NCBI GenBank assembly: GCA_937139495.1
Contig: CAKZQC010000015.1
Coordinates: 1-64,000 of the forward strand
Reading direction: 5' to 3'
DNA from: an uncultured Saprospiraceae bacterium
Lineage (GTDB): Bacteria; Bacteroidota; Bacteroidia; Chitinophagales; Saprospiraceae
DNA length: 64,000 nt
The translations under genes were made by a program, and so were the position numbers. Numbering within the stretch: position 1 is the first letter of the stretch; the number at the start of each line of letters is the position of its first letter. Positions 8,453 through 17,614 of this stretch are shown piece by piece. The notes beneath the pieces were generated by a model that saw only the letters and a list, made by a program, of their open reading frames with translations, did not search any database and was not told where the DNA came from.

Positions 8453-9421
8453 ATGGAAAATATATCTGCACCTTATATTGCTAATTTATACGAATATGGT
8501 TCTTATCATGGAATTGATGAAAATACCTTAAGGAGATTTTTGAACAAGATTAATTTGGATGTATGCTCTCCCAGCAATACTATAAATCCACTTGAATTTG
8601 AAAATACTTTTAGTGCATTGTATGAAAATTCAAATGATGAATATTTTGGACTGCATTTCGGCTCGTTTTTGAATTTAAAATCCTTGGGTTTAATTTATCA
8701 ATTATCATTAGAGGCTTCTAATTTGAAACAGGCTGTTTTTTTAATGAAGGAATACTTTATAAATACGTTTCCAATTATTCAGCTTGAAACAGAGGAATCA
8801 GAAACTCATTTTGAGATAAAATTAAATTGTTCGTTGAAAAATAGTGAGTTGAGAATTCAATTATTGGATACTATAGTCTGTTTTTTATATCGAGAAATTA
8901 GCCAAATGGTAACTGCCGAATATTTGCCACAAGTTCGTGTACCACAAACTTATATTGATGAATTTTCTCAATTTCTAAATGTAGAAATCGAACAGGGGGG
9001 AGATTATTTGATCTTGTTTGATAAGTCAGTATCGAAAATCCCAATAAATAAAAAACGATTAAACGAGCTAGAAATCTTGCTTCCGAAGTTTTTACAATTG
9101 TTAGATGAAAATAAACCTCAGTATGGTGTGTTCTCTACACAAGTACGAAATATGATTTTGAATATGTGTAATCCTGAATTGCCAAATTTCGAACAGGTGG
9201 CTAAACAATTTCCATTAAGTAGTAGAACAATACAAAGAAAATTGACAGCGGAAGGATTTTCTTTTAGAAAAATTACGGATAATATCAAAAGAGAGCTTTC
9301 CATTTATTTGTCAAAAGGAAAATCAATGAAAACACAGGATATTGCTTATATATTAGGATTTTCGGAGCCCAGTGCTTATCTACATGCGGTCAAAAGATGG
9401 AAAACGGGTGTCGGAATATAA
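8453..9421 (+). CDS. AraC-family transcriptional regulator, C-terminus possibly frameshifted
   Basis: Residues 1-210 resemble the AraC N-terminal sensor domain of the arabinose-binding-like type. Residues about 235-322 form the double helix-turn-helix DNA-binding domain (RTIQRKLTAEGFSFRKI and TQDIAYILGFSEPSAYLHAV). I chose ATG at 8453 over an upstream in-frame start because the extra residues look unrelated. The protein ends KRWKTGVGI, about eight residues short of the usual W-x-G-x-xPxEYR ending. Another frame immediately reads SEYKYR, so one base may have been lost near 9408-9412. It is divergent from the START/dehalogenase operon and is its likely regulator. A family-1 element begins 12 bases after the stop. 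Confidence 0.85.
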   Translation: MENISAPYIANLYEYGSYHGIDENTLRRFLNKINLDVCSPSNTINPLEFENTFSALYENSNDEYFGLHFGSFLNLKSLGLIYQLSLEASNLKQAVFLMKEYFINTFPIIQLETEESETHFEIKLNCSLKNSELRIQLLDTIVCFLYREISQMVTAEYLPQVRVPQTYIDEFSQFLNVEIEQGGDYLILFDKSVSKIPINKKRLNELEILLPKFLQLLDENKPQYGVFSTQVRNMILNMCNPELPNFEQVAKQFPLSSRTIQRKLTAEGFSFRKITDNIKRELSIYLSKGKSMKTQDIAYILGFSEPSAYLHAVKRWKTGVGI

Positions 9422-9432
9422 ATATAGAATTA

Positions 9433-9616
9433 GAGCGTGTCTAAATTTATACTAATTTTTAATTTGAAAAGTATTTTCCTGTTATATTTTACCTCTTTTT
9501 TGCAGTATAGCTTCCCAACGTAGAGTTGGGAGAAGCAGGCTTATGAAGTAAAAAATCAAATTTGTATAATAAAAAAAATACACAAATTATTAAAAACTAT
9601 AATTTTAGACACGCTT
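9433..9616. repeat. Family-1 MITE-like element, copy B
   Basis: A 184-bp non-coding element. The left end GAGCGTGTCTAAATTTATAC and the right end TATAATTTTAGACACGCTT are inverted repeats, flanked by TTA at 9430-9432 and 9617-9619. The outer 70 bases on the left and about 40 on the right match copy A. The centre is different and carries its own hairpin (CCCAAC-GTAGA-GTTGGG). It lies between convergent genes. Confidence 0.75.
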
Positions 9617-9630
9617 TTACAACTACCAAC

Positions 9631-10377
9631 TTAATCGATGTTTTTAATAAGATTCATTGAAATGTTTTGCCAGTCGCAATTTAACATTAAATCATAATCT
9701 TCTATTTTTTCAATAGCGGTTATTTCTTTGTGTAATTTGTTGATGATAGGGAATTTAGCAATCTTTTTACTGTCAAAATTTTCTAACTCGTAGCAGAAAT
9801 AAGATTTTAGATCATGGTTTCGTTTGAAGGGGCAAGGTCTTATTTTTAAAACATTCATAGCTTCTATTGTTGCTAATAGGCCTGTATTGTTAACAGGTAT
9901 CCAAGTCTCTTTTTTGAATGTCCATAATTCAAATTCTCCACCATCTTCTATATCAAAATCCCAATTCCATTCATGCCAGTAGATTAAGAGTAATGGAGAT
10001 CCTTCTGGATGGTTAAAAAAATAAAAAAATGCAGTTTTTATATTTTGATAACGTTGTTCGGATATTAATATTAAATTATCACCTTGAGTTAGGTCTATCT
10101 GTACATTCTCTTCCTCATTTATTAAGAATTCTTTTTGAAGTAAGATTTCTTTATTTATTGAATCAAGTTTTGTATTGAAAAGATATAGAAGAGGTCCTTT
10201 ATTATTTGGAAAAGACTTAAATGATGACACAATATTCTTAGGAGGAAGATTAGGAAATATAATTTCATTTTTTTCTACAGAGTCTTGTTCTTCTACAATA
10301 GGAATATTATTTTCAACTCTGTCATTTTGATTACAGCTAATAATAAAAAATACAATGCTTAGTATTTTAATTTTCAT
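9631..10377 (-). CDS. Lipoprotein of unknown function
   Basis: No family recognised. The N-terminus MKIKILSIVFFIISCNQND is a signal peptide with a lipobox Cys at residue 15. A mature-region low-complexity acidic stretch (about 20-45) is followed by a 200-residue domain rich in aromatic residues, with a central WHEWNWDFDIEDGGEFELW segment near 135-155. It could be a carbohydrate- or cell-wall-associated lipoprotein, but no catalytic motif is visible. Its start codon lies three bases from a family-3 element, so its 5' leader and promoter must be inside or beyond that element. Confidence 0.55.
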   Translation of the reverse strand: MKIKILSIVFFIISCNQNDRVENNIPIVEEQDSVEKNEIIFPNLPPKNIVSSFKSFPNNKGPLLYLFNTKLDSINKEILLQKEFLINEEENVQIDLTQGDNLILISEQRYQNIKTAFFYFFNHPEGSPLLLIYWHEWNWDFDIEDGGEFELWTFKKETWIPVNNTGLLATIEAMNVLKIRPCPFKRNHDLKSYFCYELENFDSKKIAKFPIINKLHKEITAIEKIEDYDLMLNCDWQNISMNLIKNID

Positions 10378-10380
10378 ATT

Positions 10381-10563
10381 GAAGGTGTTTTAAAAGTCCT
10401 GATGGAATGATTGATAAATGCTCGGATGAACAAATGAAGCTGTAAGGCAAATGTCTAGCAAATATTTGATACTGAGAACCGCAGGTAGGTAGCATTTTTA
10501 TATCAAAAAAGAGCAGAAGTATTTGGTTTTCAAGGGATTGTGGAGGACGTTTGAAACAACTTC
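10381..10563. repeat. Family-3 inverted-repeat element, copy A
   Basis: A 183-bp non-coding element with ends GAAGGTGTTTTAAAAG and GTTTGAAACAACTTC. It shares the arm motif AATGATTGATAA and the block GAGCAGAAGTATTTGGTTTT with copy B at 48505-48667, while the middle differs. The flanks are ATT and ACT, so no perfect target duplication remains. Confidence 0.65.
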
Positions 10564-10592
10564 ACTAAAAAAAATCTATTGGAGCAATATAC

Positions 10593-10631
10593 AATAAAGA
10601 CCTTTCCTATGAAGTAGAAAAGGTCTTTATT
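10593..10631 (-). terminator. Terminator after ftsK
   Basis: A perfect 13-bp stem AATAAAGACCTTT/AAAGGTCTTTATT with a 13-base loop, located about 90 bases past the ftsK stop codon. The U-tract is formed by the stem's own AT-rich end and could work in either direction. Confidence 0.6.
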
Positions 10632-10652
10632 TATGTGACACCCCATTCATAA

Positions 10653-10671
10653 GAGCGTGTTGTAAATTATA
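10653..10671. repeat. Solo end of a family-1 element
   Basis: TAA followed by GAGCGTGTTGTAAATTATA, which matches the family-1 left end including the TAA target triplet. I see no partner end nearby, so this is probably a decayed copy. Confidence 0.45.
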
Positions 10672-10722
10672 TATTTTGATAGTCTCGCCCTTTCTAGAGA
10701 TGGAGTTATTACTTATCACAAA

Positions 10723-13248
10723 CTACTTAAACGTAACCCGTTTCTTACGCTCTTGCAATGCCTTCAAGAACTCTTCCAACTCTATTTCGTCCGCAATATG
10801 TACTTGACGAGCTTTAGAACCTTCATTCTGCCCTACAATACCTGTATTTTCGAGCTGATCCATGATACGCCCAGCACGGTTATAGCCGAGCTTCAATCGA
10901 CGCTGAATCATAGAAGTAGAACCCTGTTGGTTCATGACTACCAGTCGAGCGGCATCGTCAAAGTGTTCGTCCAAGTCCATCAATACTTGATTGAGTTTGC
11001 TCTCCGAACTATCGCCTCCGCTGCCATCACTATCGCCATAGGCGGGTAGCAGGAACGGAGTAGGATACCCAGGTTGAGTAGCAATATGTTCAATAACTCG
11101 ATCTACTTCGGGTGTATCTACAAACGCACACTGAATACGAATCAGACGACCGTCACTCGACAAAAGCATATCACCTCTACCAATCAATTGTTCGGCTCCG
11201 CCACCATCTAAGATAGTTCTGGAATCAATTTTGGAGGTTACCTTGAACGCCAAACGAGCAGGGAAATTCGCCTTGATAATACCTGTGATAATATTGACAG
11301 AAGGACGTTGCGTAGCAATAATCAAGTGAATACCTACGGCACGAGCCAACTGAGCCAAACGACCAATTGGCAATTCTACTTCCTTGCCTGCCGTCATAAT
11401 TAAATCGGCAAACTCATCTATAATCAATACAATGAAAGGCATGAAACGGTGTCCTTTTTCAGGATTTAGTTTACGTGCTACGAATTTTTGGTTGTATTCA
11501 TTCAAGTTTCTAACCGAAGCTTTTTTGAGCAAGTTGTATCGCTCGTCCATTTCTACCGTTAGCGAATAAAGCGTTTGAACCACCTTGGTGGTATCGGTTA
11601 CAATCGCCTCTTCTTCGTCGGGCAAGTAGCCCAAATAATGAGCAGAAATACGATTATACAACGAAAGCTCTACTTTCTTAGGGTCAATTAATATCAACTT
11701 GAGCTGCGAAGGGTGCTTCTTGTACAGCAAACTCATGATAATCGTATTGATACCAACGGATTTACCTTGTCCCGTAGCACCTGCTATCAACAAGTGCGGC
11801 ATTTTAGCTAAATCCGCAATAAATACTTCATCAGAAATCGTTTTGCCCAAAGCAATCGGCAAATCCATTTTAGCTTCCTGATATTTTTTAGACGCCAAAA
11901 CCTCCTTGAGCGAGACCATGCGCTTGTTGCGGTTCGGTACTTCTATACCAATCGTTCCTTTGCCGGGAATAGGGGCAATAATACGAATACCCAAAGCTGC
12001 CAAACTCAAAGCAATATCATCTTCCAAACTCTTGATTTTGGAGATACGCACACCAGGGGCAGGTATTATTTCGTAGAGGGTAACCGTAGGTCCAATGGTC
12101 GCTTTTATCTTTGTGATTTCAATTTTGTAATTGAGAAGCGTCTCAATAATTTGCTCCTTATTGGCTTCCAATTCCGCACGGTCGATTACAGGTTTTTGGT
12201 CGTCGTAGCTTTCCAGCAAATCCAAAACAGGGTTTTCATAACGAGGCAAATCCAAGGTAGGATCGTAAGGCTCTATATGATTTTCGTTTTCTGCGGCAAT
12301 ACTAACGTCAATTTGATCGCCACCTTTACCAATTTCCATTTCCAAGCCGCCATCTTTTTCTTGTTCTTCCTTTACGGCTTTCTCTAGGTCGAGTTGTAGT
12401 TGACTTTGTGTCAATTTTTTTACTTTATTTTCTAACTCTTGTCTAGTATTCTGCGCTACTTTTTCTGGTACTTCCGAAGGCGTATTATCGCTTATTTCGA
12501 GTGCAGGAATATCATCATTGTCAGAAGCAATATCTTTATCGGTAGCCCAACTTTTGGGCTGCAATACTTTGACTGTTTTGGTGGGGGTTTCTTTGGGCTT
12601 GATAGGTGAGGGAGGCGTTAGCCTAAACATACTTTTGAGGGTGTCTTGTACATTATCAGGCGTAAAAGCTCCCTTTACTTCGTCCCATTGTAGTCCATCG
12701 CTTAGGTCAGGGTTATCGTTCCAGATAACGACCGCCAAAAATGCAAAAACCAGCAATACAATGATTCCAATAGAACCAATCATACTATCCAGACCGCTCA
12801 CTAGCACGGTACCAAAGGCACCGCCCCACGGAAATTCAGAACTCTGCGTCATAAACGCTAACAAGAAACTCGTCCAGAGCATCACAATCAAAGAGCGTTG
12901 ATAGACAGGATAAAGTTTTTTGATGGGGGTTTCTGTTATGAGGCTCAATCCTGTTGCCAAAATCAAAAAGACTAAGATAAAGGAGGAGCAACCAAAGCCC
13001 CACGAGAAAAATTGATGGGAGAGGATAGCACCTAAGCGCCCCAGCCAGTTGTCCATTTCTACATCAGTAAATAGATTACCCCAATTGGCTTTGTCCATGT
13101 CTTCTTTCCACGTAAAAAGGTAAGAAGAAAAGGAAATAAATAGGTACAAGGTTGCCAACAGGCAAAACAAGCCCAAGAGCTTGGGCAGTCGTTCGTCTTG
13201 TACACCACTTTTAGATTTCTTTACGGATTGTTTTTTTTTCTTTGCCAT
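10723..13248 (-). CDS. ftsK: DNA translocase FtsK/SpoIIIE
   Basis: Septal DNA pump that moves the chromosome terminus through the closing division septum. The N-terminus has about four to five membrane helices (residues 22-175). A low-complexity acidic linker (about 200-345) is much shorter than in E. coli FtsK. The motor has Walker A GATGQGKS (490-497), Walker B VLIIDEFAD and the sensor region IIATQRPSVNIITG. The C-terminal gamma winged-helix domain (MIQRRLKLGYNRAGRIMDQL) reads polar KOPS-like sites. A length of 841 residues is normal for Bacteroidota. A possible -7 box (TACTTTTG on the minus strand, 13361-13354) lies about 105 bases upstream. Confidence 0.97.
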   Translation of the reverse strand: MAKKKKQSVKKSKSGVQDERLPKLLGLFCLLATLYLFISFSSYLFTWKEDMDKANWGNLFTDVEMDNWLGRLGAILSHQFFSWGFGCSSFILVFLILATGLSLITETPIKKLYPVYQRSLIVMLWTSFLLAFMTQSSEFPWGGAFGTVLVSGLDSMIGSIGIIVLLVFAFLAVVIWNDNPDLSDGLQWDEVKGAFTPDNVQDTLKSMFRLTPPSPIKPKETPTKTVKVLQPKSWATDKDIASDNDDIPALEISDNTPSEVPEKVAQNTRQELENKVKKLTQSQLQLDLEKAVKEEQEKDGGLEMEIGKGGDQIDVSIAAENENHIEPYDPTLDLPRYENPVLDLLESYDDQKPVIDRAELEANKEQIIETLLNYKIEITKIKATIGPTVTLYEIIPAPGVRISKIKSLEDDIALSLAALGIRIIAPIPGKGTIGIEVPNRNKRMVSLKEVLASKKYQEAKMDLPIALGKTISDEVFIADLAKMPHLLIAGATGQGKSVGINTIIMSLLYKKHPSQLKLILIDPKKVELSLYNRISAHYLGYLPDEEEAIVTDTTKVVQTLYSLTVEMDERYNLLKKASVRNLNEYNQKFVARKLNPEKGHRFMPFIVLIIDEFADLIMTAGKEVELPIGRLAQLARAVGIHLIIATQRPSVNIITGIIKANFPARLAFKVTSKIDSRTILDGGGAEQLIGRGDMLLSSDGRLIRIQCAFVDTPEVDRVIEHIATQPGYPTPFLLPAYGDSDGSGGDSSESKLNQVLMDLDEHFDDAARLVVMNQQGSTSMIQRRLKLGYNRAGRIMDQLENTGIVGQNEGSKARQVHIADEIELEEFLKALQERKKRVTFK

Positions 13249-13593
13249 TTATTATATCCCTAATGCCGTAACTAAGGTACTACTTTTGTTACCGCTAATG
13301 ATTGTCTTTTTATTGGAATCAATTCCCTAAAAATAGAGTATTGTTTTAAGGTACAAAAGTAAGGATATTTTAATAATTCATGGCATCAAAAAGTAGAAAT
13401 GTAATTTTTTTGATGATATTTTTTCTTCTTTGTGCTTTTTTTGCGAATCTAATCACTTGCTCTAACTTCTAGCAGTTCACGCACAGCTAAAAAAAATCTA
13501 ACAACAGCACTTCCGACTTACTACTTTAGACCTTCAACACCAACAATTGGCAATCTAAAAATCCAGCAGCAAAGCGATCTAGCGTCTAGCAAT
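13249..13593. other. Intergenic region between ftsK and rsmI
   Basis: 345 bases with no convincing gene. It holds the candidate ftsK -7 box TACTTTTG (minus strand, 13361-13354), without a -33 TTG at the normal distance. GCAATCTAA-type words occur twice near 13550 and 13588. Confidence 0.4.
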
Positions 13594-14310
13594 CTAAGAT
13601 ACTTCTTTAGCGTATTTGTTTTTTTTCTTTTCTTTGACTACCACTTTTCCAGCTACCACAATCACAATTTCGCCCTTGTTCAGTAACTTACCTTCTGCTA
13701 CAGCGATAGCTAATTCGGAGAGCGTACCTCTAGCAAACTCTTCATGTAGCTTGCTTATCTCTCTGCAAACAGCCGCTTGACGAGTAGGCTCGCAATGTTC
13801 TTGCAATTGTTCCAGACACTTTTGTAAGCGGTGAGGAGATTCGTAGAGTGCAAAAGTACAAGGCAGTTCTGCCAAATATTGGAGTCGAGTTTGTCGCCCT
13901 TTTTTGTGTGGCAAAAAACCTTCAAAATAGAATTTGTCGCAAGGCAAACCAGCACCTACCAAAGCAGGAATAATAGCCGTAGCCCCTGGGAGGCATTCTA
14001 CTCGAAGATTGGCTTCGACAGCAGCACGAACCAACAAAAAACCTGGATCAGAAATAGCAGGTGTACCTGCGTCCGATATTAACGCAACAGTTTTCCCTGC
14101 GTTGATTTCTTGAATAATACGATCTATCGTATGATGCTCATTGTGAGCATGATGCGAACGCAATGGCGTGACAATATCGTAGTGTTGTAGCAGTTTCTTG
14201 CTAGTACGAGTATCTTCCGCCAATATCAAATCTACCTCTTTGAGTAGTCTCAAAGCACGCAGCGTAATATCTTCTAAATTGCCAACAGGGGTGGGGATAA
14301 CATAGAGCAT
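13594..14310 (-). CDS. rsmI: 16S rRNA 2'-O-methyltransferase RsmI
   Basis: SAM-dependent enzyme that methylates the 2'-OH of C1402 in 16S rRNA at the decoding centre. Family signatures: N-terminal LYVIPTPVGNLEDITLRAL, AEDTRTSKKLL (residues about 36-46), the SAM-binding LISDAGTPAISDPG (about 78-91) and PGATAIIPALVGAGLP. At 238 residues it is slightly longer than usual because of a basic C-terminal tail (KEKKKNKYAKE). It lies five bases from the stop of the upstream ABC transporter gene on the same strand, so the two may be co-transcribed. Confidence 0.96.
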   Translation of the reverse strand: MLYVIPTPVGNLEDITLRALRLLKEVDLILAEDTRTSKKLLQHYDIVTPLRSHHAHNEHHTIDRIIQEINAGKTVALISDAGTPAISDPGFLLVRAAVEANLRVECLPGATAIIPALVGAGLPCDKFYFEGFLPHKKGRQTRLQYLAELPCTFALYESPHRLQKCLEQLQEHCEPTRQAAVCREISKLHEEFARGTLSELAIAVAEGKLLNKGEIVIVVAGKVVVKEKKKNKYAKEVS

Positions 14311-14315
14311 AATAC

Positions 14316-16103
14316 TTAATTATTATTGAATTGTAATTGAGCCAATTGATTGTAGAGTCCGTTCGGAAAACGTACTAATTCTTGGTGTGTTCCTTGCTCC
14401 GAAATCTTGCCGTCGTCTAGCACATAAATACAATCTACTTCACGAATAGTAGCCAAGCGATGAGCAATAATAATAGACGTTCTGCCTACCATTAGTCTAT
14501 CCAAGGCATCTTGTACTTGCTTTTCTGATTCTGCATCGAGGGCAGAAGTTGCTTCATCTAGCAATAAGATAGACGGATTTTTGAGGATTGCTCTAGCTAT
14601 AGCTACCCGTTGACGCTGACCGCCCGAAAGCTGCACGCCACGTTCGCCCACAATCGTATCCAAGCCTTCAGGGAAGGATTGGATAAACTCCCAAGCATTT
14701 GCTTGTTTGGCAGCGTCTTCGATTTGTGCAGGAGTTGCTTTATGATTGCCGTAGGCAATGTTTTCTAATATAGTACCACCAAACAGAATAACTTCCTGTG
14801 GCACGATGCCAATATTCTGGCGCAATTCGCTCAAATTATAGCTTTTGAGGTCTTTATTATCGACAGTTATTTTTCCGTTGTATTCGGGATACAATCCCAA
14901 TAGCAATTTGACAATAGTGGATTTTCCACCGCCAGAAGAACCTACCAAAGCAATTTTTTGACCGCTTTTGATAGATAAATCAATGCCGTTGAGGATTTCC
15001 ATGTCTGGACGAGCAGGATAATGAAAATTGATATTTTCAAAATTGATATTGCCTTTTAGTTTAAGATCAGTTCGGTCTTCACTTATTTCTATTTCACTTT
15101 CCGAATCCAGCAATTCCATAATACGCTCAGAGGCACCTACGGCACGCAGCATTTGCGTATAAAAATCGCCCAAACTAGCGATAGCACCACCAATAACAGC
15201 AGTGAGTGTGATAAACGTAACAAGTTGCCCTGCTTGCATACTGCCGTCTTGGACTAGGGTAGCACCCCACCATAACACAAAAAACATCGCTCCAAAAAGA
15301 GCCGTAATAATAAAGACAATAAAAAGTCCTCGAACACGAGCAAATTTAAGCGAAATATCGACTACATCGTGTACTTTTCTGCCATAGCGAATCTGTTCGT
15401 ACCATTCGTTGGTAAATGACTTAACGACCGAAATAGCTTGTAGCGTTTCCTCCAATATCGTACTGGTTTCGGCTAGTGCATCTTGGCGTTGTTTAGACAA
15501 TTTTCGGACGTACTTTCCAAAAAATAAAGCAATAAGAATTACCACAGGAAAGGTACAAATCATGACTAATAATAATTCGGTAGCCACCCATGCTAAGTAG
15601 GCTAGTCCTGCGACTAACATGATGACTTGACGAATCAATTCTGCCAAGGTTATCGAAATAGCGTCTTGCAGTTGTTGTACATCGGCGGTACTTCTACTAG
15701 TGAGTTCACCTACACGATTGGTATCGAAAAACGTAGTCGGTTGCGTTAGCAATTTGCGATATAAGGCTTTGCGAATGTCCGCCATGCCTTTCTCACTGAC
15801 ATTGGCGAAAAGCAAAACGCGCAAATAGGAAGATATCGCTTGTATCAATACAATGACGGCTAATATTCCACCCAAACTCGCTAATGTAAGATTGGATTTG
15901 GAATTGCCACTAGCGACATCAATTAACTCACCTGCTGCCCAAGGAAATACCAAAAATACGCCACTTCCTAGAAATAGGAAAACTAAGCCTATAATAAAAG
16001 ACCACTTGTAAGGAGTTAAGTAGCTGACTAGTTTTCTGGCTTGTGCCCAACCTTCTTTGCTTACTTTAGGACGCTCAGTGTCTTTGTTTCTTCTTCTTGC
16101 CAT
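14316..16103 (-). CDS. ABC exporter, fused permease and ATPase
   Basis: Half-size ABC exporter of the MsbA/multidrug type that would work as a homodimer in the inner membrane. Six membrane helices (about 25-315) are followed by the nucleotide-binding domain with Walker A GSSGGGKS, signature LSGGQRQR, Walker B ILLLDEATSALD and the H-loop IAHRLATI. I chose the start at 16103 (MARRRNKD); an in-frame start 33 codons upstream adds residues that run into the terminator hairpin of secG. The substrate is unknown: lipid A precursor, lipids or drugs are all possible, and MsbA cannot be assigned from sequence alone. Confidence 0.92.
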   Translation of the reverse strand: MARRRNKDTERPKVSKEGWAQARKLVSYLTPYKWSFIIGLVFLFLGSGVFLVFPWAAGELIDVASGNSKSNLTLASLGGILAVIVLIQAISSYLRVLLFANVSEKGMADIRKALYRKLLTQPTTFFDTNRVGELTSRSTADVQQLQDAISITLAELIRQVIMLVAGLAYLAWVATELLLVMICTFPVVILIALFFGKYVRKLSKQRQDALAETSTILEETLQAISVVKSFTNEWYEQIRYGRKVHDVVDISLKFARVRGLFIVFIITALFGAMFFVLWWGATLVQDGSMQAGQLVTFITLTAVIGGAIASLGDFYTQMLRAVGASERIMELLDSESEIEISEDRTDLKLKGNINFENINFHYPARPDMEILNGIDLSIKSGQKIALVGSSGGGKSTIVKLLLGLYPEYNGKITVDNKDLKSYNLSELRQNIGIVPQEVILFGGTILENIAYGNHKATPAQIEDAAKQANAWEFIQSFPEGLDTIVGERGVQLSGGQRQRVAIARAILKNPSILLLDEATSALDAESEKQVQDALDRLMVGRTSIIIAHRLATIREVDCIYVLDDGKISEQGTHQELVRFPNGLYNQLAQLQFNNN

Positions 16104-16188
16104 GACTGAATATAGGAAACCATATTGTTCTAATAATAGCATTATATAGAATCGGAAATATGGCTTAAGTTTATTTGTTGAAAATACA

Positions 16189-16213
16189 AAAGGTTCGCCC
16201 ATGGCGAACCTTT
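16189..16213 (-). terminator. Hairpin terminator after secG
   Basis: A perfect stem AAAGGTTCGCC/GGCGAACCTTT with a 3-base loop (CAT). On the minus strand it is followed by TTTTGTATTTT. It lies about 55 bases after the secG stop and about 85 bases before the ABC transporter start. Confidence 0.75.
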
Positions 16214-16267
16214 ATGTGTCTGTCTATCTTCTTGAATAAGTGCAAAAATTAACTGCTAGGATTTCAG

Positions 16268-16555
16268 TTAATTATTGGGTAACTCCGTTTGATCAATTTT
16301 GGGCCCATCATTGGTAGAAGGAGCACTCTTGAAAAAGATACCTGTAAACAAGCACAACGCCAATAGGCTACTTGCCAAAATCCAAGTTCCTTTCTCTAGT
16401 ACATTGCCCGAATTGGCTGCACCCATTATTTGGTTGGCAGTTTGAGCACCACCAAAAGCAGAACTTAACCCTCCACCTTTAGGATTTTGTAGTAAGATAA
16501 TTAGTATCAAAAAGACAGAAATTATTGCGATTAATATGGTTAATGCTAAAACCAT
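16268..16555 (-). CDS. secG: Protein translocase subunit SecG
   Basis: Small accessory subunit of the SecYEG translocon. It has two hydrophobic helices (residues 1-22 and 57-76) with the conserved cytosolic loop between them: ILLQNPKGGGLSSAFGG, a strong SecG signature. The 95-residue length is typical. It follows a helical-repeat-like gene on the same strand with a gap of 54 bases, an arrangement common in Bacteroidota. Confidence 0.95.
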   Translation of the reverse strand: MVLALTILIAIISVFLILIILLQNPKGGGLSSAFGGAQTANQIMGAANSGNVLEKGTWILASSLLALCLFTGIFFKSAPSTNDGPKIDQTELPNN

Positions 16556-16609
16556 GATGTTCTATATTTTTTATGATTAAATGTAAATATCGTTTGATTC
16601 GGGGCGAAT

Positions 16610-17614
16610 TTAGCCCTGTAACTCAACTATTTTGTCTGCAAATAAACGACTTTTTTTAGGAAATTTCAAACTTAATGCCTCATACATCTTAATTGCCTTG
16701 TTTTTTTGTCCTTGAGCGGCTAAAAGTGTGGCGAGTGTTTCTGAAATAACCTCTTCTTTTTCGTCGGTACTATTGTCCTCCCAAGTACTTGGTTTGGTCT
16801 CTATTTCTCGTAAACCTTTCGCTTGCAAACTTTTCAATAGCCCTGCTGTTTGTGCAAAAAATAAACTAAAAGGGTCTTCTTCTTCTTTTACTTGGTCTGT
16901 TTTTTTGGCGGCAGGCAATGGCGTTACCTCAGGTGTATAAGTCTTTTTTGCTTCGGGCGTTTTTTGCTCGTTTATTTTTTTCTTCTTCGCTGTTTTTTTG
17001 CTTTTTTTCTTTTTGGCTACGCTCGGTTTCGTAGAGGGGGCATTATCCAAAAAATGCAACAAATCTTTTTCAAAAACAGGTATTCGAGGCAATTTAAAAT
17101 TCTTTTTAGCTTTAGCGACTTGTTCGTTTTCTTCTATACGAGCAGGTTCTATACTCCGTAGCCAGTCTTCTATAGGTTGTTGTTGTTCTACTTTCGTCAA
17201 ATCTTCTGTTTTGGTATCCGCTGTAGGCGTAATCGTACGGGCTGGTGGGTTGGCGGAAACTACTTGATGATATACAGGCGGTGGGCTAACCAATTGCACG
17301 GTTATATCATTTTTTTTTTCTTCCTCGGCAGTATCCTGCTTTTGTTCTCCTAATGTTGGTTTATCGGTATTGTTGGGCAAACTTGTATTCAAAAAGCCAT
17401 ACAATTTGCTCCGATCATTGGAGTAAACAGAGGCTAAAATAAGACTCTGTTGATACAGTGGATGTTTTTCTTCTTTTTGTTTTTTGACCAACAACATACG
17501 AAGCCCACTACAATACGGATATTGTTCGAGTAGCTCTTCGAGCTTGTGATAGCTCCAATCCTGCAAGGAAGCAGGTTGTTGCAATAGTTGTTGTAAATCT
17601 TTTATAGTGGTCAT
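16610..17614 (-). CDS. Hypothetical protein upstream of secG
   Basis: No confident family. From the chosen start MTTIKDLQQ at 17614 (20 residues after an in-frame upstream start), residues 1-80 look like helical repeats (DWSYHKLEELLEQYPYCSGL). A long low-complexity, lysine- and proline-rich linker (about 90-250, including KKKKSKKTAKKKK) follows. A C-terminal pair of helices resembles a TPR unit (ATLLAAQGQKNKAIKMYEAL). Proteins of this layout are often found before secG in Bacteroidota. It is probably a cytosolic scaffold, but this is inference. Confidence 0.7.
   Translation of the reverse strand: MTTIKDLQQLLQQPASLQDWSYHKLEELLEQYPYCSGLRMLLVKKQKEEKHPLYQQSLILASVYSNDRSKLYGFLNTSLPNNTDKPTLGEQKQDTAEEEKKNDITVQLVSPPPVYHQVVSANPPARTITPTADTKTEDLTKVEQQQPIEDWLRSIEPARIEENEQVAKAKKNFKLPRIPVFEKDLLHFLDNAPSTKPSVAKKKKSKKTAKKKKINEQKTPEAKKTYTPEVTPLPAAKKTDQVKEEEDPFSLFFAQTAGLLKSLQAKGLREIETKPSTWEDNSTDEKEEVISETLATLLAAQGQKNKAIKMYEALSLKFPKKSRLFADKIVELQG

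Noticed and set aside
14125..14160. Palindrome GCTCATTGTGAGC in rsmI considered as an operator or element
   Set aside because: It lies inside a conserved coding region and has no copies in gaps; chance is sufficient.
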